A DNA stretch of 64,000 nt from Gemmobacter nectariphilus DSM 15620. Its GTDB lineage: Bacteria > Pseudomonadota > Alphaproteobacteria > Rhodobacterales > Rhodobacteraceae. The translations under genes and the position numbers were made by a program. Within the stretch, counting starts at the first letter, position 1; each line of letters starts with the position of its first letter. The DNA is taken from contig NZ_AUCM01000005.1 of assembly GCF_000429765.1 (NCBI RefSeq), positions 248,001-312,000 of the forward strand, written 5' to 3'. Below, piece after piece: positions 39,481 through 47,794 of this stretch. The notes beneath the pieces are model-generated. The model was given only the letters and a program-made list of their open reading frames with translations, had not been told where the DNA came from and made no database searches.

Positions 39481-39653
39481 AGTCAAAATCCCGAAATCGT
39501 CGTGAATATCGCAGCACGCTGGAGCTGTCCTGGCAGCCAATGCGGGCCGATTCCGCTGCGCGCGTGGCGGCGGTCATCGAAGCCAGCCCCCTTTTGTCAT
39601 GCACCGCATTCACGCGGCAAAACGTGGACCTGTGGGGCACCGCGCGGGCAGGG

Positions 39654-40568
39654 TCAACCCGTCAGTGCCGCCTTCAGCAGCGTGAACAGCCAGTTCAGCC
39701 CCGGATCAGCGGCAAAGGCCTCGTGCACCCAGAAGTTCACGTCAAAGGGCGGCACGTCAAAGGGCAACTCGCGGTGATCGAATTCGCCGTGGCGGTTGGT
39801 CTCGACCAGCACCGACACCGGAAACAGCGCGGCGTGATCGGTGCGGCGGATGATCTCGGGCAGGATGGTAAAGTGGTAAAGCTGCGCCGCCATGCGGTAG
39901 GGCAGCCCCAGTTCCGCGACCCGCTGCCGCGCCATGCGATAGCCGGTGGCATCGGGTGCGACATCCAGAAAGGTCAGGGACGAAAACGCCTCGACCGTCC
40001 AGGGCTGGCTGGCCAGCGGATGACCGGCGCGGAACAGGCAGATGATGCGGTCGGTGGTCAGGTGGCGCCCGACGCATCCGGCGGCCCCCAGCAGCGGCTG
40101 ATAGCCGACCGCCGCATCGACCTGCCCGGTGCGCAGGGCCGCCGCCAGATCATCCGGCGGCACCCGGATCGACCGCACGCTGACCCCCGGCGCCTGCACC
40201 TGAAGCGCGGCCAGCAGGCGCGGCAACATGACGAATTCGCCGGTATCGGTCAGGGCGATGCGGAATTGCCGTGTCGCCGTTGCGGGATCAAAGCTGCGCG
40301 CCTGCCGCATGGTGCCCGCGACCAGATCCATCGCCTCCTCGAAGGCGCCGCGCAGGCCGATGGCGGTTGGTGTCGGCTCCATCGTCTTGCCGCTGCGCAC
40401 GAAGAGCGGATCGCCGAATTCGTCGCGCAGCCGCTTGAGCGCGTGGCTGACAGCGGGTTGGGTCAGGCCCAGACGTTTGGCCGCAAGGGTCAGGTTGCCG
40501 GCATCCCAGATCGTCAGGAACACCTTGATCAGGTTCAGATCGAACCGCAACAGTGCCTTGCTGTCCAT
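39654..40568 (-). CDS. LysR-family transcriptional regulator
   Basis: 304 residues: an N-terminal winged helix-turn-helix (FDLNLIKVFLTIWDAGNLTL through AAKRLGLTQPAVSHALKRLR) and a C-terminal effector-binding domain of the NodD/LinR-like type (FRIALTDTGEFVMLP). It lies 28 bases after the flavin oxygenase gene on the same strand, so the pair is likely co-transcribed and the regulator probably controls that gene. LysR regulators normally need a small inducer; the inducer is unknown. The AT-rich inverted repeat at 41837-41866 is a candidate target. Confidence 0.95.
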   Translation of the reverse strand: MDSKALLRFDLNLIKVFLTIWDAGNLTLAAKRLGLTQPAVSHALKRLRDEFGDPLFVRSGKTMEPTPTAIGLRGAFEEAMDLVAGTMRQARSFDPATATRQFRIALTDTGEFVMLPRLLAALQVQAPGVSVRSIRVPPDDLAAALRTGQVDAAVGYQPLLGAAGCVGRHLTTDRIICLFRAGHPLASQPWTVEAFSSLTFLDVAPDATGYRMARQRVAELGLPYRMAAQLYHFTILPEIIRRTDHAALFPVSVLVETNRHGEFDHRELPFDVPPFDVNFWVHEAFAADPGLNWLFTLLKAALTG

Positions 40569-40596
40569 GCCGCCCCCGCCCGCCTGCGGCCCGATG

Positions 40597-41799
40597 TTAC
40601 GGGAAGGCGCGCGGCGGTTCGAGCCCCAGAAGCACCTGCCCGGCCTGTTCGATGGTCAGGTCGGTCACCGCCGAATGCTGCGTGACCACCATCGCATCGC
40701 GCATGTAGCGCTGCATGGGGTTGGTCTTGGCGATCACGCCCATGCCGGCCAGACGCCAGGCAAGCTGCACGACCTCGGCCCCGACCTGCGCCGCGTTGGT
40801 CGCGCTCAGCCGCATCAGCGTGGTCTGTTCCAGCGAGACGGGATCGCCCTTGAGGATGCTGTCCCACGCCGCCTCGGCCGCCTCGTAGAAGAACGCCCGG
40901 GCAGATCGCAGCTTGGCCTCGCATTCTGCAATACCCGACAGGAAATAGCTCCGCTCGCACAGGCGCGAGAAGCCGATGTTGATCTTCTTGGCGCCGGATA
41001 CCGACTTGGCATGTTCGATCGCCGCGCGGGCAAGGCCAAGGTTGCAGGCGGCATGGACCTGCGCCTGATAGGCCATGGCCGGATAGCGATAGAGCGGCTC
41101 GTCGATCACGCCGGGCGCGCCGCGTTCGCAAATCCACAGATCGGGATAGAACTTGTTGCTGACGGTGGTGTCATGGCTGCCGGTGCCCTGCATCCCCGAG
41201 ACGTCCCAGGTCTCGATGATCTCGACCTCGGCGGCCGGGGCGACGGCCATCATCACCATCGGCGCATCGTTCGGGCCGGCGTTTTCGCGCTGGCCCAGGA
41301 TGCCGACGCCGATCCAGTCTGCCCCCATGCAGCCCGAGGCGAACTTCCAGCGGCCCGAGACATTCCAGCCGCCGTTCACCCGCTCGGCCTGCTGCACCGG
41401 GTGCAGTCCGCCGGCAAAGACCTGATCGGGGCCGGTGGCATACATGATTTCCTGCGCGGCAAGCGGCAGGGCGGCGGTATAGGTATTTGCCGATCCAAAG
41501 GCTGCGACCCAGGCGGCCGATCCGTCAACCGTGCCGATCTTGTCCACCATCTTCAGGAAGTGATGCGGCGCCATCGCATCGCCGCCAAACCGGGCCGGGG
41601 TCGAGGAACGGAAGATCCGCGCCTTCTTCATCAGCGCGATCACATCGCGCGGGATATGGCGCAACTGTTCGAATTCGGCCTGACGTTCGGACAGAACCCG
41701 CAGCAGCTCTGCGAATTCCGGCGTTTCGGTGGCCTTGGCAGGATCAAAGCTGGCAACAGGGGCGCCGGTCTGGGCGCTGGTGCGGTCGATGGCGGTCAT
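40597..41799 (-). CDS. Acyl-CoA dehydrogenase-fold flavin monooxygenase (HsaA/DszC-like)
   Basis: 400 residues with the acyl-CoA dehydrogenase fold: N-terminal helices (RHIPRDVIALMKKARIFRSS), the central beta domain (GGWNVSGRWKFASGC, VSGMQGTGSHDTTV) and the C-terminal helical bundle. VSGRWKFASG and GMQGTGSHD are typical of group D flavin-dependent monooxygenases (HsaA, DszC, hydroxyphenylacetate hydroxylase), which use reduced flavin from a separate reductase; no reductase is encoded nearby. The substrate is unknown. AAGGAA precedes ATG 41799. A LysR gene follows. Confidence 0.82.
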   Translation of the reverse strand: MTAIDRTSAQTGAPVASFDPAKATETPEFAELLRVLSERQAEFEQLRHIPRDVIALMKKARIFRSSTPARFGGDAMAPHHFLKMVDKIGTVDGSAAWVAAFGSANTYTAALPLAAQEIMYATGPDQVFAGGLHPVQQAERVNGGWNVSGRWKFASGCMGADWIGVGILGQRENAGPNDAPMVMMAVAPAAEVEIIETWDVSGMQGTGSHDTTVSNKFYPDLWICERGAPGVIDEPLYRYPAMAYQAQVHAACNLGLARAAIEHAKSVSGAKKINIGFSRLCERSYFLSGIAECEAKLRSARAFFYEAAEAAWDSILKGDPVSLEQTTLMRLSATNAAQVGAEVVQLAWRLAGMGVIAKTNPMQRYMRDAMVVTQHSAVTDLTIEQAGQVLLGLEPPRAFP

Positions 41800-41836
41800 G
41801 GCGCGTTCCTTTGCTGATGTCTCAGCATGCGCCAGG

Positions 41837-41866
41837 TTATTTTATTCTTCAAATTCATAATAATAA
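41837..41866. promoter_or_regulatory. AT-rich imperfect inverted repeat upstream of the monooxygenase gene
   Basis: TTATTTTAT (41837-41845) and ATAATAATAA (41857-41866) form an imperfect inverted repeat with an 11-base spacer, about 40 bases before the oxygenase start in an otherwise GC-rich genome. The T-rich/A-rich arms and spacing fit a LysR-type box (T-N11-A), and a LysR gene is the next gene in the unit. The assignment is an inference. Confidence 0.4.
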
Positions 41867-41875
41867 TCATGCAGA

Positions 41876-42637
41876 TTAGCTGTATCTATAGTCAGGCGCG
41901 CTGGCATCGTCTGGAAACAGGCGCTGGCGCAACCGTCCGCCCGCCGATGCGGCAATGCGCAGAACGCGCCGCCGATCCCGCTCCATCGCGGCATCCAGCA
42001 GCCCTTGCAACGCTCCGCGCGCCTTGAGGTGCGGCACAAGGCCGGAATGGTCGAGATCAGGGAACAACACCTGATCAACCCCCGGCTGGCGCGGAAAGCG
42101 CAGCGCATGGGGCAGATCGTCCTGCGCGCCATGGAACAGCCAGGCATGACCGCGCACCGGCAGGGGGGCCACCGGCCAGCGCAGCTTGGGCAAGGCGTGG
42201 GTCCAGCGCGCCCAGCGGGTTTCCCCCGGCACGACGCCCGGCGCGACAGACCATTGCGGCGAGAACGCCAGCACCACATCCACCGGCAAGACCTGCGCGG
42301 CCACCAGCGCCGAACAGCCGCCCATCGACAGCCCGATCGTTGCGATTCGGGTGACCGGGGCGCGAGCTGCCATCAGCGCCAGCGCCTCGGTCAGCACATC
42401 CTCGAACCCCGGCGCATTGGCCCAACTGCGGCTTGCATCCGTCACGAACAGCGCGCGGCGCCCGTCCTGCCCCCGCGCGGTCGCCACGAATTCGGGGGAC
42501 GGGACACGCCCCGGATCATGCCCGACCGAGGAAAACGCGATCACCAGACCCCCGCCCTCGCCATCGGCCAGATCGACCACATAGGGCGGCCGCGCGATCA
42601 GCCGGATCAAGGGGGTGGGCGGGCGGCGGGCGGTCAT
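41876..42637 (-). CDS. Alpha/beta hydrolase-like protein
   Basis: 253 residues with an alpha/beta-hydrolase core: nucleophile elbow GLSMGG with S104 (IATIGLSMGGCSALVAA), a candidate acid in HGAQDDLPHA and a candidate His in DLDHSGLVPHL. The N-terminal strands (LVIAFSSVG) agree. There is no signal peptide or membrane span. The substrate is unknown. ATG 42637 is chosen although a GTG at 42676 is possible. It lies in a patch beside decayed genes and may have been recruited recently; its AT-rich 3' end at 41876 is unlike its neighbours. Confidence 0.75.
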   Translation of the reverse strand: MTARRPPTPLIRLIARPPYVVDLADGEGGGLVIAFSSVGHDPGRVPSPEFVATARGQDGRRALFVTDASRSWANAPGFEDVLTEALALMAARAPVTRIATIGLSMGGCSALVAAQVLPVDVVLAFSPQWSVAPGVVPGETRWARWTHALPKLRWPVAPLPVRGHAWLFHGAQDDLPHALRFPRQPGVDQVLFPDLDHSGLVPHLKARGALQGLLDAAMERDRRRVLRIAASAGGRLRQRLFPDDASAPDYRYS

Positions 42638-43155
42638 GTCATCTGCTGCATCTGGGCTTGCCAGCAGATACCACACCCGCCCCGATAATCGAGCGCCCGA
42701 TCGAGCGGACAGGGTGCCGCAAGGCCCCCGGTGTTCCGATACGCAAGGCGCTGCGGGTGCTGCAAGCCGAAGGGCTGGTCGAAATCCGGCCAGGTCGCAC
42801 TGGCGGGGCGCGGCTCACGCCCCCCAGGAAACGGCGCTGCTCGGGGCTCTGCACGGGACGCGAGGGGGAAACGCTGGGCGATATGGCCGCCACCGCAACC
42901 CGCAATCTGGATCAATCCGCCAGCCGCACAAAGGCAAATCTGACGGCCATTTCATCATCGTGACCAGGATCGAAGGACCATGACCGCCTGTATCGGTCGA
43001 TCCGACGGGCGAAATTATGCCGGGATCGCAGCAGCAACCCGATGGCGCCTTGCAAATTGCAAATTACACGCATAGGGTGAAATTTCTGGTAATCTGCCCT
43101 GCGTGCGACTGGGATTCGCGTTGAACTTTCTTCCCTCATATCGGAAAGGCCGGTT
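42638..43155. other. Decayed region without an intact gene
   Basis: 518 bases between the hydrolase start and the broken receiver gene. The first half contains a GntR-like helix-turn-helix remnant (see 42709-42825). The second half is richer in A and T than the surroundings, with a TTGCAAATTGCAAA direct repeat at about 43052-43065, and no gene. It looks like the scar of lost genes. Confidence 0.55.
42709..42825 (+). pseudogene. GntR-family regulator remnant
   Basis: In frame 1 of the plus strand the translation VPIRKALRVLQAEGLVEIRP, followed by GRTGGARLTPP, matches the second half of a GntR winged-helix domain (compare the family pattern V-R-E-A-L-R-x-L-x-A-E-G-L-V-E-x-x-P-G-R-G). The usual first helices are missing upstream and no effector domain follows; the frame continues as low-quality sequence to 42963. 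This is a gene fragment, not a working regulator. Confidence 0.6.
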
Positions 43156-43980
43156 ATGACAGTGCAAGATCGCGTCAACGAGCCAACCATATAATTCGCG
43201 CTGCTGACACTGGCCCGCGAATGCGAAGAGGCGTTCGCGCCGCTGCTGGCAGCCAAAGGCGCCACGCTTGAGGTTGCGGTGGCGCTCGGGGCCGGCAAGT
43301 TGCGCCGGGGCGATCCCTTTCGTCTGCGCGAAACGCTTGACCTGCTGCTGGAAAAACCGGCCGACGGGGCAGAAACCGTTCGGCTGTTCTTCAGCGGCCG
43401 CCCCGAACGCCCGCTGACGATCGAGCTGTCAGGCGTGCCGCCGCCAACCTCTCGCATCAGGGAACTTGTGGCCCGGATGCGCGGCAAGATCGAAGATACG
43501 CCCTCGGGCTCCATTCGCCTGACGCTTCCCTTCGGAACAACCGACAGCAGCAGTCTCGTTCGCGGGCCTGCCTCTTCCACGACCGCCCCGGCACCCTTTG
43601 CCGGCCTGCGATTCCTGATCGCGGATGACAGCCCAACGAACCTGATGGTCATGCGCGAGATGCTGGCAAACACCGGCGCGACCATCACCTCTGTCAGCAA
43701 TGGCGCCCAGGCGCTGGAGGCCTGGCGCAATTCCCCGCTGGACATGCTGCTGCTGGATATCGCGATGCCCGTCATGGATGGGCTGACCGCACTGCGCACC
43801 ATCCGCGCCGAAGAAAACGACCGGGGCCTTGCGCCTATCCCTGCAGTTGCCGTGACGGCGAATGCCCTCAGCCATCAACTGGACGAATATGTCGCAGGCG
43901 GCTTTGACAGCCATCTTGCCAAGCCCTTTCGCCGCCAGCAGTTGATCGACACCATCTCGGCGCTGCGCGAGCGGGCCTAG
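43156..43980 (+). pseudogene. Degenerate kinase/receiver gene interrupted by an in-frame TAA
   Basis: ATG 43156 with a good ribosome-binding site (GGAAAGG) encodes 12 residues and then TAA (43192-43194). The same frame continues as ATPase-like sequence (FAPLLAAKGATLEVAV, GDPFRLRETLDLLL) lacking the N, G1 and G2 boxes, then an intact receiver with D-x5-P style LLLDIAMPVMDG and Lys in HLAKPF. It appears to be a hybrid kinase that lost its sensor and HisKA parts. A GTG at 43279 with GAGG five bases before could still yield a 233-residue receiver protein. It precedes an intact kinase that has no receiver of its own, so residual function is possible. Confidence 0.6.
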
Positions 43981-44124
43981 CGGCCGCTCCGGCGCGAAAG
44001 TTCGCGCACCATTCATCTATTGCCGGTATCCTGACCCACGATCGCACTCTTGGGTTGCGAGGTCGCGTGCAATCTGGTCCACATTCCAACAGCAAAGACA
44101 CGACAGCCGAAAGCCACCCCCCGC

Positions 44125-46311
44125 ATGATGCAGTGTTTCCGCCCGCATATCATCGACGACAGGGTGGTGTTCACATTCCTCGTCATGCTGGGCGTCGTTG
44201 GCGTTGCAATCTGGCTGCGCAGGCAGAAGGGCTTTTTCGGCAAGCAGAATTTCCTGATCGCGCTTGGCGCCATGGCGCTGTGGCTGATCGGCGGCGCCAT
44301 GGAAATGTCGCAGGTCTCGCTGGAATGCACGGTGTTCTGGGCAAGCGCCAGCTGGCCGATGATCGTGCTGTTGCCGACGGCCTGGTCGTTCTTCCTGATG
44401 GAATACTGCTTTCCCCATATCGCGGAACGCGTCCGCCCGCTGGAACGGGCGCTGCTGATCGCCGGGCCGGTCACGGCACTGCTTGTGGCGGCGACCAATC
44501 CGCTACACCAGATGTTCTATGGCCCCGACACCCGGCTGGAGCAGGCGGAAGACATACTTTCCGGTCAGTTCGATCACGGCCCGCTGTTCTATCTGCTGGC
44601 CGGCTATCTTTACATCTTCCTGGGATATGCCATCGCCCAGACCCTGCTGGGTGCCTTGCGCGCCCAGCGGCCGTTTCGCACCTTTTTCAGCGCGCTCTTT
44701 GTCATCACGCTGGTTCCGGCCATCGCGAACCTGTCCTATCTGCTGTTCGGCGTGACGGTCTTTGGCTTTGACCCGACCCCCTTCGCCTTTTCCGCCGTGC
44801 TGACGGTGCTGGCGCTGCTGATCGTCAACAACCGGCTGATGGACACCGACGCCATCGCGCGCAACGTGCTGTTCTACATCGTGCCGGACCCGGTGATCGT
44901 GATCGACCCCGCCGGCAACCTGCTCAGCGCCAACCCCGAAGGGCGCCGGCTGATCGGCACCGATCACCCGCAAGCCGGGCTGCCGCAACAGGCGGCCGAC
45001 TGGCTGGAGCCGCTGGTGCGCGCCATCCTGACCGGCAAGCCCGACGCGCTTTGTGTCCAGACCGTCGGCGGGCGCGATTATTCCGTTTCGGTCGCGCCGA
45101 TGACCCGGCCGCTGAATGAAAAGGCGGCACCCGTGGGCTGGGTGGTGCGGATGCACGACGTCACGCAGCGTCAGCAGCTGCAACGCGCGCTCAGTGCCGA
45201 ACGCGATCTGCAGGCCGCGCTGACCGAAACAAGCCTGGCAGGCCTGCTGGCGCTGGACGAAACCGGCACCTTCCTGTTCGTCAACGCCGAGGCCGAGCGG
45301 ATTCTGGGCATCCGCCTGACACCCGGCACCCCTATCCGCCATGACGATCCCGAATGGGATATCCGGCTTCCCGATGGCAACAGCATCCCCGGCCTTGACG
45401 ACATGTTGCGCCGCGCCCTGATTGACGGCACGCCGATCCGCGATGAACGCCTGTCGCTGATCCGCCGATCGGATGGCGAGCGGCGCATCGTCTCGCTGAA
45501 CGCAACGCATCTGGCCCCCGAACGCCACAGCCGGGTGCGCATCGTCTTTTCCATTGCCGATGTGACCGAGCAATATCGCCACGAACAGCACCTGACCGAG
45601 GCCGTTCAGCGGGCCGAGGCTGCAAGCCGCGCGAAATCGCAGTTCCTTGCCAATATGAGCCACGAGATTCGGACCCCGCTGAACGGGGTTCTGGGCATGG
45701 CCGAGGTGCTGTCCGATGCCGTCACCACACCGGAACAGCGGGCCATGGTGGCCACCATCCGCGATTCGGGCGAATTGCTGCTGGCGCTGTTGAACGACAT
45801 TCTGGACATGGCCAAGATCGAGGCGGGCAAGATGGTGCTGGAAAGCGCGCCCTTTGCCCCGATCGACCTGGCCGAGCGGATCGACACCCTGTTCTGGCGT
45901 CAGGCCGATGCCAAGGGCCTGTCCTTTTCGGTCATGGTGCCGGGCGGGGCGCTGCAATCGCGGATCGGCGATCCGCATCGCCTGCAACAGGTCATGCAGA
46001 ATCTGGTCAGCAATGCCGTCAAGTTCACTGTCTCGGGCGAAGTGCTTGTCACCCTGTCGGACGCCAGGGACGGCGCGCTTCACTTCGAGGTGCGCGATAC
46101 CGGCATCGGCATGACCGCCGAACAGACCGCGCGGATCTTTGACGAATTCGAACAGGCCGATGGCAGCACCACCCGGCGCTTTGGTGGCAGCGGGCTGGGC
46201 ATGGCCATCGTGCGCCATATCGTCGAGGCGATGGGCGGCACCATCGCTGTCGAAAGCCAGCCGGACAAGGGAACCACGGTGCGCGTCCGCTTGCCGCTGC
46301 CGATCGCCTAG
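44125..46311 (+). CDS. Sensor histidine kinase with 7TM N-terminal domain and PAS domains
   Basis: 728 residues from ATG 44125 (44128 is equally possible; no clear ribosome-binding site). The N-terminal 230 residues have about seven hydrophobic helices and match the HisK-7TM domain (LIGGAMEMSQVSLECTVFWA, WSFFLMEYC). Two PAS-like domains follow (VPDPVIVIDPAGNLLSANPE; ETSLAGLLALDETGTFLFVN), then HisKA with H513 ([12 protein letters not shown]) and an ATPase domain (NLVSNAVKFT, DTGIGM, GGSGLGMAI). It is membrane-bound and has no receiver; the damaged receiver gene directly upstream may have been its partner. Confidence 0.93.
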   Translation: MMQCFRPHIIDDRVVFTFLVMLGVVGVAIWLRRQKGFFGKQNFLIALGAMALWLIGGAMEMSQVSLECTVFWASASWPMIVLLPTAWSFFLMEYCFPHIAERVRPLERALLIAGPVTALLVAATNPLHQMFYGPDTRLEQAEDILSGQFDHGPLFYLLAGYLYIFLGYAIAQTLLGALRAQRPFRTFFSALFVITLVPAIANLSYLLFGVTVFGFDPTPFAFSAVLTVLALLIVNNRLMDTDAIARNVLFYIVPDPVIVIDPAGNLLSANPEGRRLIGTDHPQAGLPQQAADWLEPLVRAILTGKPDALCVQTVGGRDYSVSVAPMTRPLNEKAAPVGWVVRMHDVTQRQQLQRALSAERDLQAALTETSLAGLLALDETGTFLFVNAEAERILGIRLTPGTPIRHDDPEWDIRLPDGNSIPGLDDMLRRALIDGTPIRDERLSLIRRSDGERRIVSLNATHLAPERHSRVRIVFSIADVTEQYRHEQHLTEAVQRAEAASRAKSQFLANMSHEIRTPLNGVLGMAEVLSDAVTTPEQRAMVATIRDSGELLLALLNDILDMAKIEAGKMVLESAPFAPIDLAERIDTLFWRQADAKGLSFSVMVPGGALQSRIGDPHRLQQVMQNLVSNAVKFTVSGEVLVTLSDARDGALHFEVRDTGIGMTAEQTARIFDEFEQADGSTTRRFGGSGLGMAIVRHIVEAMGGTIAVESQPDKGTTVRVRLPLPIA

Positions 46312-46377
46312 GGCTGCCCCTTGCAACCCGCCGCGCCGCGCCCCATCCTGCGCGCAACATACGAGTGGGGCATGGGT

Positions 46378-47565
46378 ATGGTGACGCAAAGCGGCTGCGA
46401 ACTTGTGGTGATCGGCCTGGGCGCCATGGGCAGCGCGGCGCTGTATCAGGCCGCCCGGCGCGGCGCGCGGGTGATCGGCATCGACCGCCACGCCCCGCCG
46501 CATACCCTGGGCTCGACCCATGGCGAGACGCGGATCACCCGGCAGGGCATAGGCGAGGGTGCGGACTATGTGCCGCTGGTGCTGCGCGCGCATCAGATCT
46601 GGGACGAGCTGGAAGCGGCCACCGGCACCCGCATCCTGACCCGCTGCGGCGCGCTGTTGATCGCGCGTCCGGGCGATACGGCCGACCGTGGCCTGCGCAC
46701 CGATTTCCTTGGCCGCACGCTTCAGTCGGCCAGGACCTTTGGTATCGCGCATGACGTGCTGGGCACCGACGATCTGCGCCACCGTTTCCCGCAATTCGCC
46801 ATCGCAGACGACGAGGTCGGCTATTTCGAACCCGGCGGCGGCTGGGTCAGCCCCGAAGCCGCGATCACCGCCCAACTGACCGAGGCCGCGCGGATGGGCG
46901 CCGAGCTGCGCACCCAAACCATCGTCACCGGCATAAGCCAGCATGGCGCCGGTGTGGTGGTGACACTGGCCGATGGCGCGACGATCCAGGCGGATCGGGC
47001 CATCCTGTCGGCCGGGGCCTGGGTCGCGGATTTCCTGCCATCCGCGATGCGCCCGCTGTTCCAGCCTCATCGCCAGATGCTGCACTGGTTCGCCCTTGAG
47101 GCCCCGGACCTCGCGCCGACCTGGGTGAACGGCCCGGTCTACATGTGGCCGCACGGCGATGGTCAGGACGATTTCTTCTACGGCTTCCCCAGTCTTGACG
47201 GTGGGCTGACGCTGAAGGTCGCGAACGAGCAATACGATGCGCTGGTCGATCCGAACGATTTCAACCGGCAGGTCGGCGCCGATGAATCGCGCCGCTTCTT
47301 TGACCACAGCCTTGCCGGGCGCTTGCGCGGGCTGACCCCGCAGGTCGTCAAGGCATCGACCTGCCTTTACACGGTGACGCCCGATTCCGCCTTTGTCATC
47401 GACGATCACCCGGATATGGACCGCGTTCAGCTTGTCTCGCCCTGTTCGGGCCACGGGTTCAAGCATTCTGCCGCAATCGGCGAATGTGCGGCGCTTCGCG
47501 CGCTGGACGGCACCAGCCCGATCGACCTCTCGGCCTTTGCCCTGTCGCGGCAGACCGGCGGCTAG
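46378..47565 (+). CDS. solA: Monomeric sarcosine / N-methyltryptophan oxidase-like flavoenzyme
   Basis: 395 residues, FAD-dependent amine oxidase of the MSOX/MTOX family. The dinucleotide-binding fold is VVIGLGAMGSAALYQAARRG. HTLGSTHGETRITRQ is the family hallmark, and C329 in the segment STCLYTVTPD is the expected covalent flavin Cys. It oxidatively demethylates N-methyl amino acids, giving formaldehyde and peroxide. ATG 46378 has GTGGGG seven bases before it. It converges on fdsD; the two stop codons share the bases CTAG. Formaldehyde from this enzyme could feed the neighbouring formate dehydrogenase, which is an inference. The exact substrate is unknown. Confidence 0.85.
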   Translation: MVTQSGCELVVIGLGAMGSAALYQAARRGARVIGIDRHAPPHTLGSTHGETRITRQGIGEGADYVPLVLRAHQIWDELEAATGTRILTRCGALLIARPGDTADRGLRTDFLGRTLQSARTFGIAHDVLGTDDLRHRFPQFAIADDEVGYFEPGGGWVSPEAAITAQLTEAARMGAELRTQTIVTGISQHGAGVVVTLADGATIQADRAILSAGAWVADFLPSAMRPLFQPHRQMLHWFALEAPDLAPTWVNGPVYMWPHGDGQDDFFYGFPSLDGGLTLKVANEQYDALVDPNDFNRQVGADESRRFFDHSLAGRLRGLTPQVVKASTCLYTVTPDSAFVIDDHPDMDRVQLVSPCSGHGFKHSAAIGECAALRALDGTSPIDLSAFALSRQTGG

Positions 47566-47792
47566 GGCGCCTCGGCCGGCGGGCGGATCAGCGGGGCCGC
47601 GGCGATCACCATGGGCATCAGCCCCGCGCCGCCCCGCGCCAGGTGATCAAGCAACCGGCCCCGCATCCGCGGATCCCAGAAATCGTTGATATGACCGGCA
47701 AGGCCCGCCACCCCCTCGGCCTCGGGTTTCGAGGCCATGAAGGTGGCGATCTGGTTCGCCATGCGGATCAGTTTTGCATCGCCCTGATCCAT
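47562..47792 (-). CDS. fdsD: Formate dehydrogenase delta subunit
   Basis: 76 residues, too short for easy detection but clearly FdsD: MANQIATFMASKPEAEG then INDFWDPRMRGRLLDH are family hallmarks. FdsD is a small accessory/structural subunit needed for activity of the soluble NAD-dependent molybdenum formate dehydrogenase. It starts two bases after the fdsA stop. In Rhodobacter capsulatus the maturation gene fdsC normally sits between fdsA and fdsD; here it is absent. Confidence 0.9.
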   Translation of the reverse strand: MDQGDAKLIRMANQIATFMASKPEAEGVAGLAGHINDFWDPRMRGRLLDHLARGGAGLMPMVIAAAPLIRPPAEAP

Positions 47793-47794
47793 GG

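Noticed and set aside
39404-39653. Possible integration site at the tRNA-Pro 3' end
   Set aside because: No repeated tRNA 3' segment, integrase or foreign-looking genes were seen next to it.
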